16,948 nt of DNA from Anaerolineae bacterium (GTDB lineage: Bacteria; Chloroflexota; Anaerolineae; Anaerolineales; Villigracilaceae). Within the stretch, counting starts at the first letter, position 1, and each line of letters starts with the position of its first letter. A program made the translations under genes and the position numbers. Under the pieces are notes generated by a model. That model made no database searches. It was not told the DNA's origin and saw nothing but the letters and a program-made list of their open reading frames with translations. Below are positions 1 through 8,653 of the stretch, piece after piece. The DNA is taken from assembly GCA_003484265.1 (NCBI GenBank), contig DNDO01000074.1:2488-19435 (forward strand), read 5' to 3'.

Positions 1-666
1 CGCGTTGCCGCGCCCCACGTTGACAAATATAGCATGAGGCGGCAGGCCGTTTAGCAGGCTTGCATCCACGATCTGGTTGGTGCCATCAGTTCTTGGTAAT
101 ACACTGACAAGGTAATCCAATCCATCGGCAAAATTCAGCAAGTCGTTCCCGTGATAATACGCATCGACATCAAGGCAGTCTTCACTAGAGCGCGTAAATC
201 CTCGGACGTTCATTCTAAAATGTTTTGCTGTCCTTGCTAGATGCGCGCCAATCGAACCGACACCCAGTAATCCGATGGTCTCGCCACGCAATACCCCGCC
301 ATCTTTATCGTCCCATTGTCTGGCACGCTGCGCAAGTACGCGCGGACGTATTCTCTTTTTGAAGAATAAAAGATACCCAAACACAAACTCAGACATGGAT
401 TCGCCAAATACATTTCGCGCGTTCGTCAGCGTGTAGTCCCGCCGCAGGGACGGATCCATCAATCGTTCGACGCCTGCCGAGATTGTTTGAACCCACTTCA
501 ATCGAGGAAGATTCGGAAGTGCGTCTTTTATCCTGCCCGTGCCACCGAAAAGGATGTCACACTCAGGATTGAATTCAGTGAAGATCTCGAGACCCGGTAA
601 ATTTTCGACCTGGAGGAGATGGACATATTCATTTGGGTCGTCAATGAGAAGGAGAAGTTTGGGCAT
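1..666 (-). CDS. D-isomer-specific 2-hydroxyacid dehydrogenase, partial (C-terminus beyond left edge)
   Basis: The family reduces 2-oxoacids such as glyoxylate or hydroxypyruvate to D-2-hydroxyacids with NAD(P)H in the cytosol. I translated 222 codons from the ATG at 666 to the window edge without a stop. The Rossmann loop GVGSIG lies at residues 135-140. The end of the second beta strand reads GFTRS (residues 156-160), with Arg/Ser where NAD-specific members have an acid, so NADP(H) preference (GhrA-like) is plausible. NVGRG at 216-220 carries the conserved active-site Arg219. The catalytic Glu and His lie further along, outside the window. An in-frame ATG at 684 exists, but neither start has a Shine-Dalgarno sequence. 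A TATAAT ends 7 bases before the 666 ATG, which favours 666 and a leaderless transcript. Substrate cannot be told from the sequence. Confidence 0.88.
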   Translation of the reverse strand, partial: MPKLLLLIDDPNEYVHLLQVENLPGLEIFTEFNPECDILFGGTGRIKDALPNLPRLKWVQTISAGVERLMDPSLRRDYTLTNARNVFGESMSEFVFGYLLFFKKRIRPRVLAQRARQWDDKDGGVLRGETIGLLGVGSIGAHLARTAKHFRMNVRGFTRSSEDCLDVDAYYHGNDLLNFADGLDYLVSVLPRTDGTNQIVDASLLNGLPPHAIFVNVGRGNA

Positions 667-673
667 GGGTTCA

Positions 674-679
674 ATTATA
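674..679 (-). promoter_or_regulatory. Candidate -10 (TATAAT) for the 2-hydroxyacid dehydrogenase, next to the ATG
   Basis: A perfect TATAAT on the minus strand is followed by 7 bases (TGAACCC) and the ATG at 666. Transcription would begin at or within about a base or two of the start codon. There is no Shine-Dalgarno sequence, which fits a leaderless message. No convincing -35 is seen about 17 bases upstream. Confidence 0.45.
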
Positions 680-707
680 ACCATGCTTGGACGATGGGTC
701 GGTTAAT

Positions 708-739
708 AAAAAACTGCGCATATTTATACGCAGTTTTTT
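708..739 (-). terminator. Intrinsic terminator after the first GlsB-type gene
   Basis: A perfect 11-bp inverted repeat (AAAAAACTGCG at 708-718, CGCAGTTTTTT at 729-739) encloses a 10-base loop and ends in a six-T run on either strand. It starts 24 bases after the stop codon of the minus-strand gene at 763 and could work in both directions. It separates that gene from the dehydrogenase downstream. Confidence 0.85.
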
Positions 740-762
740 ATATGATTGTATTGATCTGATGA

Positions 763-1011
763 CTAGCGGCGAATCAAACCAACCAAAAAGATCAAGACGA
801 CGGCTCCTACAACTGCCACCAGAAAGCTGGGAATGTTGAAACCTGTAACGCCTTGCACCCCGAACAGACCTGCAAGCCAGCCGCCGAGAAATGCGCCGAC
901 GATACCCACAACTATGTTTGCGATCGCTCCCATTCTTTTGTTTTTCCCCATGATAATGCTGGCGACCCATCCTGCCAGCGCCCCAAAGATGATCCATGCT
1001 ATAAAACCCAT
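763..1011 (-). CDS. GlsB/YeaQ/YmgE-family small membrane protein (transglycosylase-associated family), copy 1
   Basis: This small, glycine-rich, very hydrophobic protein belongs to the Transgly_assoc family (PF04226), whose members are linked to stress but have no proven biochemical role. It has about three predicted membrane segments (roughly residues 2-20, 28-50 and 58-80) with the basic loop GKNKRMG between the first two, and ends in RR. I place the start at 1011 (82 residues, MGFIAW...) and not at the in-frame ATG at 1023. A GGAG lies 6 bases before the 1011 ATG and overlaps the upstream ATG, and 82 residues matches the length and N-terminus of the neighbouring paralogue. It is followed directly by a strong terminator. 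A TTGACA on this strand (1103-1108) lacks a good -10. Confidence 0.88.
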   Translation of the reverse strand: MGFIAWIIFGALAGWVASIIMGKNKRMGAIANIVVGIVGAFLGGWLAGLFGVQGVTGFNIPSFLVAVVGAVVLIFLVGLIRR

Positions 1012-1121
1012 TTTTATCTCCATTTACTTGATAAGTTATTAATTTGCCAATTCCTGCTCGGGCAGAGAGTACCTACCTCTATCCAATTGCAACCCTGATG
1101 CCTGTCAAAGGGTACGCTGGC

Positions 1122-1370
1122 TTAACGTATTAGCCTTGTAGCGAAGATCAATAAGATCGCGCCACCCACGGCGACAAGGAAACCTGTGATGCTGAAACCC
1201 GGTTGAATGGGAATACCGAGTGTATTCATGACCCCTGCGCCGACGAACGCGCCGAAAACGCCAACCACGATATTGGCAAGCGCACCCATTTTGCGATTTT
1301 TGCCAGTAAGAATGCTGGCAACCCAGCCAGCCAAAGCACCGAAGATGATCCAGATGATGAAGTTAGTCAT
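1122..1370 (-). CDS. GlsB/YeaQ/YmgE-family small membrane protein, copy 2
   Basis: This 82-residue paralogue of the gene at 763-1011 shares the N-terminal pattern WIIFGALAGWVASI, the basic GKNRKMG loop and the ANIVVG segment. It has the same three-helix hydrophobic layout and a C-terminal IR. The family (PF04226) sits in the inner membrane, and its role is known only as stress-associated. The start is well supported by AGGAGG 6 bases upstream. It lies 110 bases before copy 1 on the same strand, so the pair looks like a tandem duplication that has diverged mostly in the middle and third segment. A GATAAT about 40 bases upstream of the start could be part of its own promoter, but no good -35 is present. 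Confidence 0.9.
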   Translation of the reverse strand: MTNFIIWIIFGALAGWVASILTGKNRKMGALANIVVGVFGAFVGAGVMNTLGIPIQPGFSITGFLVAVGGAILLIFATRLIR

Positions 1371-1437
1371 TTGTGCCTCCTATACTTTATTGATTTAGTA
1401 GAATTCATTATCATAGGTAGATGCTTTTGCAAGGGCT

Positions 1438-3237
1438 TTACCGGAAGAATTCAGTCACATCGATACCTTTCGCCTTGGCACGCAGCTTGGCGCGGTCGGT
1501 GTGCCCCTTGGTATACATCGAGTCGTCCAATACCTCCTCGGACTGGCCGAAAATTTCTGCCTCGTCAATCTGTGCCTTATTCAAGGATGCGTGCTTTGGC
1601 GCACTTTTTGGTGTATAGCCGACAACAAATGAATTGGGTGTGAAAACGCCTTTGGGGTCCACTTTCTTTTTGACCTTGCAGCACCTTTCGTAGTCTTTAT
1701 CAGAGTAATAATGCCGCCACATTTGATGCATATTGATGTGGTCGTGACTTGCCCAAAACCAGCGATGATCCGAAGTGGAGAACTTCCCATGCCGTCCAAT
1801 GGCTTCACGACGGTTGTCGGTATGCCACTTATGAGCGGCCGTTTGAGCGCCGGGCATATTTTTGTTATAAAAAATGTCGAGATTTAAACCGACCGTGGTA
1901 TTGCGCCATGCATAGGAGGTCTGTTTCAGTTTACCATTCTTCGTCACAGACGAATGTTTGCCGCCAAAATTCTGGCATTGGGAAAAGACCATGAGACCTT
2001 CATGACTACGGCCAACCATGGCATCGATCCGCGACGCGGCCCATTCCGGCCAATCGTCCGAAGCGACCTTATCCGTTACCTGGCCGTACTTCAGGTAGGG
2101 ATAGTTGAACTCGCGCGTCCCTTTGTACGTCCAAAGTTTGGTGATACTTTCTGACATTCGTGTAATTTTGCTGTTGTCCTGCCTGTCCAAACGATTTAGG
2201 ATCTTCTGCTCAATCCACAACTTGAATCGCTCCCACCATGACCCACCTTTGTTCACAGTGCTGAAAATCGCATCTATCCTTTTGCACCACGACGGGTCAT
2301 ATGAGTCGCGTTTATTGTCGTAGTTCGAATATTGAAAGTAAACCATCAGAATGTTGAAAGGCGACGAATGGTTCAAGTCTTTAAAATGCTTGATCATGAA
2401 GGCGTCCCTCGACGCGCTTCCAATCAGATTCGAGATAAAGTCTTCCTCCCCTGCCGCCACGGTAACACAGAAATCGTAATCGCTAGGGGCGTGCTCCCAA
2501 TCCATAACAAGTTCGAGTAACTGCACAAGAATGTTGTGGTCGAGTTTCGGATCGTATGGAACGAACTTCTTATATGCGCGAGAATAGCGGTGGTCCGAAT
2601 CCCTGTAGGGGCGGACGGTGATTCGAGTCACAATGCCATAGTTGCCAGGGCCGCCGCCAAGGACTGCGAAAAAGAGGTCCTTGTCAAATTGGTCCGGGCT
2701 GTCAGCGGCGACGACCCGCTTCGTGCCGTCTGCCAGGAAAATCTCAAAGGATACGATCTGGTCGCTGAATAGGCCAAAAGCGCGCGAAAGCTGACCATAA
2801 CCGCCCGTCTGTGCGTGACCGCCGACATGCACATCGTAGCATTGACCGGTTGGCATGAAGAGTCCCGCTTCTTTCAACCTTGTATTGAATTCCAGTAGTG
2901 TGTGGCTGATACCAACCTGAAGCAAACCGGTTTCCGGGTTGTAATCCCATTCATTGTATGCCTCGCTCAAATCGAGTTGGATGTTTTTTTTGGTCGTTGA
3001 TGAAGTGCCTGAATAGGCATGGCCTCCCGTGCGCACGGCGATGGCAAGCTTGTTGGCTGCTGCGTATCGGATCGCCGTCAGGACATCAGGATCCGCGTTG
3101 GGATGTTGGGGGCGGATAATCGCCGCCGGTGACATCTTTTCCCTGGGTTGAGATGACGTGGCGTACTGGTACCGATAGAATTCGTAATCTTTATCACCAT
3201 ATTTGTAAACAGGACAGGAAAATTTGGGAAATTTCAT
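1438..3237 (-). CDS. FAD-linked oxidase, berberine-bridge-enzyme-like, probably bicovalent flavin
   Basis: The 599-residue protein has an FAD_binding_4 (PCMH) domain at about residues 35-210 and a BBE C-terminal domain at about 490-540. His73 in VRTGGHAYSG matches the residue that forms the 8-alpha-histidyl bond. Cys133 in GQCYDVHVGGH, followed by TGGYG, matches the 6-S-cysteinyl bond, so FAD is probably held by two covalent links. The BBE tail has the pattern YYSDKDYERCCKVKKKVDP then GVF. Family members oxidise alcohols, sugars or secondary metabolites with O2; the substrate here is unknown. No signal peptide is seen, so it is probably cytosolic. The tail after about residue 545 is charged and appears extra to the family. 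The start has AAGGAG 8 bases upstream. It lies 58 bases after the cyclase gene on the same strand, with no terminator seen between them. Confidence 0.88.
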   Translation of the reverse strand: MKFPKFSCPVYKYGDKDYEFYRYQYATSSQPREKMSPAAIIRPQHPNADPDVLTAIRYAAANKLAIAVRTGGHAYSGTSSTTKKNIQLDLSEAYNEWDYNPETGLLQVGISHTLLEFNTRLKEAGLFMPTGQCYDVHVGGHAQTGGYGQLSRAFGLFSDQIVSFEIFLADGTKRVVAADSPDQFDKDLFFAVLGGGPGNYGIVTRITVRPYRDSDHRYSRAYKKFVPYDPKLDHNILVQLLELVMDWEHAPSDYDFCVTVAAGEEDFISNLIGSASRDAFMIKHFKDLNHSSPFNILMVYFQYSNYDNKRDSYDPSWCKRIDAIFSTVNKGGSWWERFKLWIEQKILNRLDRQDNSKITRMSESITKLWTYKGTREFNYPYLKYGQVTDKVASDDWPEWAASRIDAMVGRSHEGLMVFSQCQNFGGKHSSVTKNGKLKQTSYAWRNTTVGLNLDIFYNKNMPGAQTAAHKWHTDNRREAIGRHGKFSTSDHRWFWASHDHINMHQMWRHYYSDKDYERCCKVKKKVDPKGVFTPNSFVVGYTPKSAPKHASLNKAQIDEAEIFGQSEEVLDDSMYTKGHTDRAKLRAKAKGIDVTEFFR

Positions 3238-3295
3238 ATCACGGACTCCTTTGGGTTTGATGATTATGATTCACTTCAAGATATATCTCAGGGTA

Positions 3296-6200
3296 TTATT
3301 CGTTGGCGTCCTGTGCTATGCCCAGGCGTTCAAAAATTTCGTTGGCATGAGCCAGGTTGAAGTCCCGGTCCGAACCGCTGGCGTGACGCCCAATCTCGCG
3401 ATAAGCCAGCGCTTCATCATACGGCATAGACAATGCCTGTGCCGCCGCCAAACTCTTTCCCCAGTTCTTCTGAGCGCTTTGCGGCTTTCCATCCAGCCAA
3501 TCGTACGATCCCTGCCACAGGAACGCCCGGGATTTGCCAATAGGATGGATCTGTGCAAATTGATTCAACGCGCGACAGGCCTGTCGTGCGAGCGACTTCA
3601 TCTCGGTTTTTTCGTGAGGGGTTTCAGCTCTTTCCCACAGCACCAAATATAGATATGCAACATTGCTATAAGAATCGAAGGATGGAGCAATGGGAACTAG
3701 AGCATCTTTCAGCAATCGGGTGGTTATTTCGGCGGCGTTCCGGGCTTTCTCAAGATCACCTTCGTGTAAATATGTGATTGTAAGTATTCCCTGGGTATTT
3801 TGTTCCGCAAGGCCCGAATCTGCGATCGATGCAAATAACCCCAAAACTTTTTCCATCATGTCAGCTGCCTCAGTTATTTTTCCGAGCCGGAGCAAACTCA
3901 CAGCCTGCCCGTTCAATCCCCATACCTGATGCTCCACATTATTGGCAGCCTGCCCGTTCTGGTAAACCTCTGCGAACCTCTTGATGCACAGTTCAAATTG
4001 ACCCTGGTAATGAGCGGCCCACCCCAACACACAGAGCGCCGTAGCCCAATTGCGGTGATCTCCCAACCGGTTGCTGATCTCCACAGACTCCTGGTAAGCT
4101 TTTTCAGCATGCTCCCATTGTCCGTTTTTGAGGGCAACCTGTCCTTCCTGCCACAGGACAAATGAACGGGTAAATAAATGATCCAGCCCGGCCATTGTGG
4201 CATGCGCCCGGTGGAAATAAGCCTGTGCAAGGTTCTGCATAGGGGCCGGCATGTGCCCCATGCCCAGGCCCAGGCTTGCATAGGCTCTTGCCAATATCGG
4301 CGATTTACAGCGCGCCGACTCGGCCATATTGAGAATTTTCATGCCCAGATAATAATCAATGGGGCCAACCTGGTTCGCCAATTGATCGATAAGTGTTACG
4401 AGTTCAAAGGCGCGAAGTAACTCCATAACGTCCTTGTCGATCCCCGGCTCGATCACATCGGGTATGGGGTCCTTCGCGAACCGCATGCGATGCCAGAACT
4501 GTTTCATGCTTTCCACCAATAGACCAGTTTGCGTCTGTGAGGCAGTTCCAGGCAAGGGTTGGCCGATCAAATTCAGCGCTAATGTCAGATGTTCCCGCGC
4601 CTCTGCGAGAAGTCCCTTGCCGTAGTAGGCTTCCGCCATTTTAAAATGCAGGCTGGCTTGTTCACGGGGTTCGCTGACCAAGGGATAAAGCTGCTTGTAG
4701 TAATCCAGCGCGGCTTCATTGTCAAACGCCTCACGCGCGGCATCCCCCGCCTTGAGCCAATACTCGCGTTGTTTGCCCTGGTTATTGCTTCGCCCATAAT
4801 GCTGGGCGATCATGTCCACAGGTGCACCAATGCTTTCAAGGTACAATGCCAGCTGCTCATGCAATTTCGCCCGTATGGCGAAGGGCAGGCTTTCATACGT
4901 CACTTCATGCGTGACGATATGCTTGAACAGATACGCAAGTTCCGGTTCCGAATCCAGGGGTGTGATATCCAGCGAATCCAGTTTGTCCAGATCTGCCTTG
5001 ACATTCACCAGGTCACCCAGCGCGGGATAATAACCCGTCAACCATCCAGCGCGGAAGAAACGCCCGATGATGCTCGCCGCGCGCAGCGTGGTTTTTTCGT
5101 GTTCACTTAATTGATCGATGCGGCTCAAGACGAGCGTATGCAAACTGTCAGGGAGTTCGATCCTGGCCAGTCCGGTCGAATCATGCGGGTCGAGACCACG
5201 GTCGTGCAAATAGTTAAGCAATTCCTCAAGATAGAATGGATTGCCCTGGGAACGCTGCATTAATTTATCCACCAGCAGAGACGGAACAACCCCGCTTTGC
5301 GAGGGATACAATTGCGCCAGTTTTGCACGGACAGCCTGCTCCCCTTCGGCAGGGGTGAATTCATCCAACCTAATTTTTGTAAAGTAGGGCAGAGCTTCGA
5401 TCCGCGGTGCCTGCAGGCGCATCAACCGGGGCCGGCGATATGCCAACACGTAACAAACGGGACGATCTGCCAGCGCCTTTGCCAGCGCTTCGAGCAGGTC
5501 GTGCGATAGCGCGTCCACCCAGTGCAGGTCTTCCAGCACGATCAGGATCGGTTCGGACCGGGCGGCTGCGCCCAGGCAATCCTGTAACAATGAGGTCAAT
5601 ACATTCTTGCGCTGCTCGGGTTCGAGATTGCGCGTAAAGTCGTTGTCGGGGATATCGAGACTCAATATCGGCCCAAGCAGGGGCAGGGCTTCCACTCGGT
5701 TGGGGGTGTGTTCTCTTAGAACTTCTTCCAATACAGTGACCTGTTTCTTCAAGGGGGCATCGGGATCAACGCCGAAGAATGCGGACCAAACCGTTTTCCA
5801 CGCGAGATAAGGGGATGTCAGACCGTCAGACTGGCACGCCCCACCAAAGCCGACGAATCCTTTTCTCCTCGCACTGCGGATCGCCTCCGCCGCGAGTCGG
5901 GACTTGCCCAGGCCTGCCTCTGCCACGATGCTGATCACCTGGCTCTTCCCTTCTTTTGCCATGTCGAGCTTTTCTTCAATGCGTTTCAACTCTGCCTGCC
6001 GTCCCACCATCGGCAGGGAGTAGTTCGGTTCCTGCAAGCGCACGGCACGCTGCCGGCTTTCGCCTATCAATCGATATGATGGAATCGGCTTGGATTTCCC
6101 CTTTACCATCACTGCGGGCCGCTCTTCAAAAGTGAAATGGTCGTTGACTGCCTTGTGTATGTGACTGCTTACCAATATTTCATTTTCCCTGGCGTGGGTC

Positions 6201-7309
6201 ATCAACCTCGCTGCCAGGTTGACGTCATCGCCAACTGCGTTAAAAGTCATACGGGTTTCGCCGCCATATGCGCCTGCCAGCATCAACCCTCGTGTTATAC
6301 CCATTTGCAGTTGAAGTTCGGTCTTGTTCCGTATTTCCAAAGCCGACTTAACTGCGCGGCGGGGATCGTCCTCATGCGTGCTCAACACCCCAAAGTTGAT
6401 ATAGGCATAACTGCCCTTATCCCCGATCGTGATGTCCATCAACGTGCCATCATAACGGCTTGCCGTTAATTGAATACTACGAATAAAGCTGTCTAACTCC
6501 GACTCTGCCGAATCCGAATCGTAATCAATACCTGTAAAACGAATGAACAACGCCACGCAAGGGCGAAACTCCGCCAGGAAACCTCCCTGTCCTGATGTCT
6601 CACGTTCGTAAATGACATGATGCACATATGGACGTAATGCTTGCGATTCGGGAGTAACGTTTTTGGGTTCAGGGTTTGGCAAACTCTGTCCCCTTTCGAT
6701 CGGCTTCCGACTCTCGATCACCGCAAACTTCTCACTCCCCTGCTCCCGCCACTCTATCGCATTTACAAAATCCCCCAGGGCAGTAAAAGTCAATTCATCG
6801 ATCAAAACATCCCCTTTTACTGCCAAATGTTCGCCTATGGCTGTCCGCGCCACTGTTGCGCCAGCCAGGGCGTCGATTCTTTGAATCTCTTCATTGCCAA
6901 CGACAAATCTGCGTGCATCACCGCTGGCAATGCAAACTTTCAACGCCAAAGCCGGGAATTCCCTGATCGCCTCCTGCATTCCGAAAGCCGCATGTGCCGC
7001 ACGGAGCTCCATCCCCCAATCCTTGTCCTCCGCATTGAACCAGCACAACATAGAGTCGCCTGCGAAACCGATCACACTCCCGCCATATCTCTCGATCTCC
7101 GCGATCAGTGCCGAATACACTTTCCCTAATTGATTGGTCAGTTCTTCCGCGCCTAACCGCGCCCCGTATTTCTCGCGTAGAGACTCGGTAAATGCCGTGA
7201 ATCCTGAAATGTCCGCGAATAGCGCTGAACCCGACGTACGGTCGGGCAGGGTGGTATTATTTGCGATTGCACGCAGTCTATCTTGCGGGAGATAAGTGTG
7301 GAGAGGCAT
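3296..7309 (-). CDS. Soluble-adenylyl-cyclase-like protein: two class III cyclase domains, P-loop ATPase, TPR tail
   Basis: The 1337-residue cytosolic protein is built like mammalian soluble adenylyl cyclase. Cyclase domain 1 (about residues 28-175) has both metal-binding aspartates, Asp33 in FADISGF and Asp85 in GFAGDS, but lacks the transition-state Asn/Arg pair. Cyclase domain 2 (about 249-400) has Arg257 where the first Asp should be, yet keeps Asn364 and Arg368 in VNLAAR. The two domains should therefore form one composite active site making cAMP (or cGMP). An AAA_16/NACHT-like ATPase follows: Walker A AEAGLGKS (463-470) and Walker B ILIVLEDLHWVD (588-599). TPR-like helical repeats run from about 850 to the end. 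There is no membrane segment. The ATG at 7309 has no clear Shine-Dalgarno. The gene starts 67 bases after purA, with its own candidate -10. Its activating signal is unknown. Confidence 0.9.
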   Translation of the reverse strand: MPLHTYLPQDRLRAIANNTTLPDRTSGSALFADISGFTAFTESLREKYGARLGAEELTNQLGKVYSALIAEIERYGGSVIGFAGDSMLCWFNAEDKDWGMELRAAHAAFGMQEAIREFPALALKVCIASGDARRFVVGNEEIQRIDALAGATVARTAIGEHLAVKGDVLIDELTFTALGDFVNAIEWREQGSEKFAVIESRKPIERGQSLPNPEPKNVTPESQALRPYVHHVIYERETSGQGGFLAEFRPCVALFIRFTGIDYDSDSAESELDSFIRSIQLTASRYDGTLMDITIGDKGSYAYINFGVLSTHEDDPRRAVKSALEIRNKTELQLQMGITRGLMLAGAYGGETRMTFNAVGDDVNLAARLMTHARENEILVSSHIHKAVNDHFTFEERPAVMVKGKSKPIPSYRLIGESRQRAVRLQEPNYSLPMVGRQAELKRIEEKLDMAKEGKSQVISIVAEAGLGKSRLAAEAIRSARRKGFVGFGGACQSDGLTSPYLAWKTVWSAFFGVDPDAPLKKQVTVLEEVLREHTPNRVEALPLLGPILSLDIPDNDFTRNLEPEQRKNVLTSLLQDCLGAAARSEPILIVLEDLHWVDALSHDLLEALAKALADRPVCYVLAYRRPRLMRLQAPRIEALPYFTKIRLDEFTPAEGEQAVRAKLAQLYPSQSGVVPSLLVDKLMQRSQGNPFYLEELLNYLHDRGLDPHDSTGLARIELPDSLHTLVLSRIDQLSEHEKTTLRAASIIGRFFRAGWLTGYYPALGDLVNVKADLDKLDSLDITPLDSEPELAYLFKHIVTHEVTYESLPFAIRAKLHEQLALYLESIGAPVDMIAQHYGRSNNQGKQREYWLKAGDAAREAFDNEAALDYYKQLYPLVSEPREQASLHFKMAEAYYGKGLLAEAREHLTLALNLIGQPLPGTASQTQTGLLVESMKQFWHRMRFAKDPIPDVIEPGIDKDVMELLRAFELVTLIDQLANQVGPIDYYLGMKILNMAESARCKSPILARAYASLGLGMGHMPAPMQNLAQAYFHRAHATMAGLDHLFTRSFVLWQEGQVALKNGQWEHAEKAYQESVEISNRLGDHRNWATALCVLGWAAHYQGQFELCIKRFAEVYQNGQAANNVEHQVWGLNGQAVSLLRLGKITEAADMMEKVLGLFASIADSGLAEQNTQGILTITYLHEGDLEKARNAAEITTRLLKDALVPIAPSFDSYSNVAYLYLVLWERAETPHEKTEMKSLARQACRALNQFAQIHPIGKSRAFLWQGSYDWLDGKPQSAQKNWGKSLAAAQALSMPYDEALAYREIGRHASGSDRDFNLAHANEIFERLGIAQDANE

Positions 7310-7362
7310 GCATCAACCACTTTGTTATGAAACGGCTAATGATACATGACCAGTATACTCCA

Positions 7363-7368
7363 ATTATA
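7363..7368 (-). promoter_or_regulatory. Candidate -10 (TATAAT) for the cyclase gene
   Basis: A perfect TATAAT on the minus strand lies in the purA-cyclase gap, 53 bases before the cyclase ATG, giving a leader of roughly 45 bases. No convincing -35 is seen at the expected spacing, which would fall inside the end of purA. Co-transcription from purA is also possible because no hairpin terminator is seen in the gap. Confidence 0.35.
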
Positions 7369-7376
7369 GGCTTTAG

Positions 7377-8642
7377 TTACCTGCGAATCGTCGCTTCCCG
7401 CTCAGGACCCACACCGATCCACTTCACTGGGACGCCTGTTGCGTCCTCGATAATTTTTACGTATGCTTTGGCATTCTCAGGCAATTGTTCAAACGAACGT
7501 ACCCCCCTGATATCTTCGTTCCAGCCGTTGATCGTTTGATAGACTTTTTCCACATTTTCCAAACCATACGCATCCACGTCCGCATAGCGGACAGGTTCGC
7601 CGTTCAGTTTGTATCCCGTACAGACTTGCAGATCATCCAGTCCACTCAAGACATCGAGTTTTGTTAGACAGAGTTCCGTTATGCCGCTCAATTGCGCGGC
7701 GGTTCGCACGATCTCCAAATCCAGCCAGCCCACGCGGCGGATACGTCCTGTCGTGGCGGCGACTTCGCCGAACTGCTCGTAGACTGCGCTGGTCGTATCG
7801 AGAATTTCTGTGGGTAGCGGCCCTGCACCGACGCGTGTGGTATATGCCTTGGTTACGCCGACCACGGTCGTGATGTACCTGGGTGGGATGCCAAGTCCCG
7901 CAGATGCCGCAGATGGAATCGTTGTCGATGCGGTCACGAACGGATACGTTCCCCAATCAGTGTCGAGAAATGTTCCCATCGCTTGTTCGAGCAGGAAGTT
8001 CTTGTCCGCTTTCAAGCCGTCCTGCACCAGCGAGAATAACTCGCGCAAATAGGGCTTGATTTTTTCATAGTATCCGCGATACGTGTCCCGAATTTCGTCG
8101 TAACTCAGCGCCTCTCCGCCCAACGCGGCTATGATCTTATTCTTCAACTCGATTTGCATCTTTAAGCGCGTCTCGAACGCGCCGCTCGCGAAATCAGTCC
8201 AGCGGATGCCGTTATAACTGACTTTGTCCGCGAACACGGGGCCAATGCCTCGGCGAGTCGTTCCTGTGGCGCCGGCGCCTTTGGCTTCCTCATACAACCC
8301 GTCCAAGATCTTGTGATACGGCATAATCAAATGCGAACGCGGCGAGATCCACAAGCGTCCGTCCACGCCCACGCCAGCTTTGTGCAGCATCTCGATCTCT
8401 TCGATCAGCACTGCAGGGTCGATCACCACGCCGCCGCCGATCAGCCCCACCGCGTTTTGTGCGAAGATCCCTGACGGCACAAGATGAATCTTGAACGTCC
8501 CGAACTCATTGATGACCGTATGCCCTGCGTTATTCCCGCCGTTGAATCGCGCCACATAATCCGCCTGCTCCGCGAGAAAATCCACGACCTTGCCCTTGCC
8601 CTCGTCCCCCCATTGCGAACCGACCACTGCTGTTACTGTCAT
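7377..8642 (-). CDS. purA: Adenylosuccinate synthetase
   Basis: PurA joins IMP and aspartate using GTP to make adenylosuccinate, the first step of the AMP branch, in the cytosol. The 421-residue length is normal for the family. The N-terminal signature SQWGDEGKGKVVD carries the catalytic Asp13, and NNAGHTV carries His41. The IMP/GTP-binding segment GVTKAYTTRVGAGPLPTE and TTGRIRRVGWLD are in their usual places, the latter slightly variant (TTGRPRR is common). The ATG at 8642 has GGAGG 4 bases upstream, a rather tight spacing, directly beside the palindromic repeat that ends purB. purB ends only 26 bases upstream, so the two are almost surely one transcript. Confidence 0.97.
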   Translation of the reverse strand: MTVTAVVGSQWGDEGKGKVVDFLAEQADYVARFNGGNNAGHTVINEFGTFKIHLVPSGIFAQNAVGLIGGGVVIDPAVLIEEIEMLHKAGVGVDGRLWISPRSHLIMPYHKILDGLYEEAKGAGATGTTRRGIGPVFADKVSYNGIRWTDFASGAFETRLKMQIELKNKIIAALGGEALSYDEIRDTYRGYYEKIKPYLRELFSLVQDGLKADKNFLLEQAMGTFLDTDWGTYPFVTASTTIPSAASAGLGIPPRYITTVVGVTKAYTTRVGAGPLPTEILDTTSAVYEQFGEVAATTGRIRRVGWLDLEIVRTAAQLSGITELCLTKLDVLSGLDDLQVCTGYKLNGEPVRYADVDAYGLENVEKVYQTINGWNEDIRGVRSFEQLPENAKAYVKIIEDATGVPVKWIGVGPEREATIRR

Positions 8643-8653
8643 CGTGCCTCCAT

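Noticed and set aside
1103..1108. Perfect TTGACA on the minus strand upstream of GlsB copy 1
   Set aside because: No hexamer resembling TATAAT lies 15-19 bases downstream (the best is TGGATA), so I did not call a promoter.
1203..1643. 146-codon plus-strand frame spanning a GlsB gene and the end of the flavoprotein
   Set aside because: It crosses two well-supported minus-strand genes and their gap, and its composition is irregular.
4589..5110. 173-codon open frame on the plus strand
   Set aside because: It lies fully antisense to the cyclase gene's ATPase/TPR region, has no recognisable motif, and its codons mirror the real gene.
6641..7129. 162-codon open frame on the plus strand opposite the cyclase domains
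   Set aside because: It is a shadow of a strongly supported coding region; no ribosome-binding site or family signature is seen.
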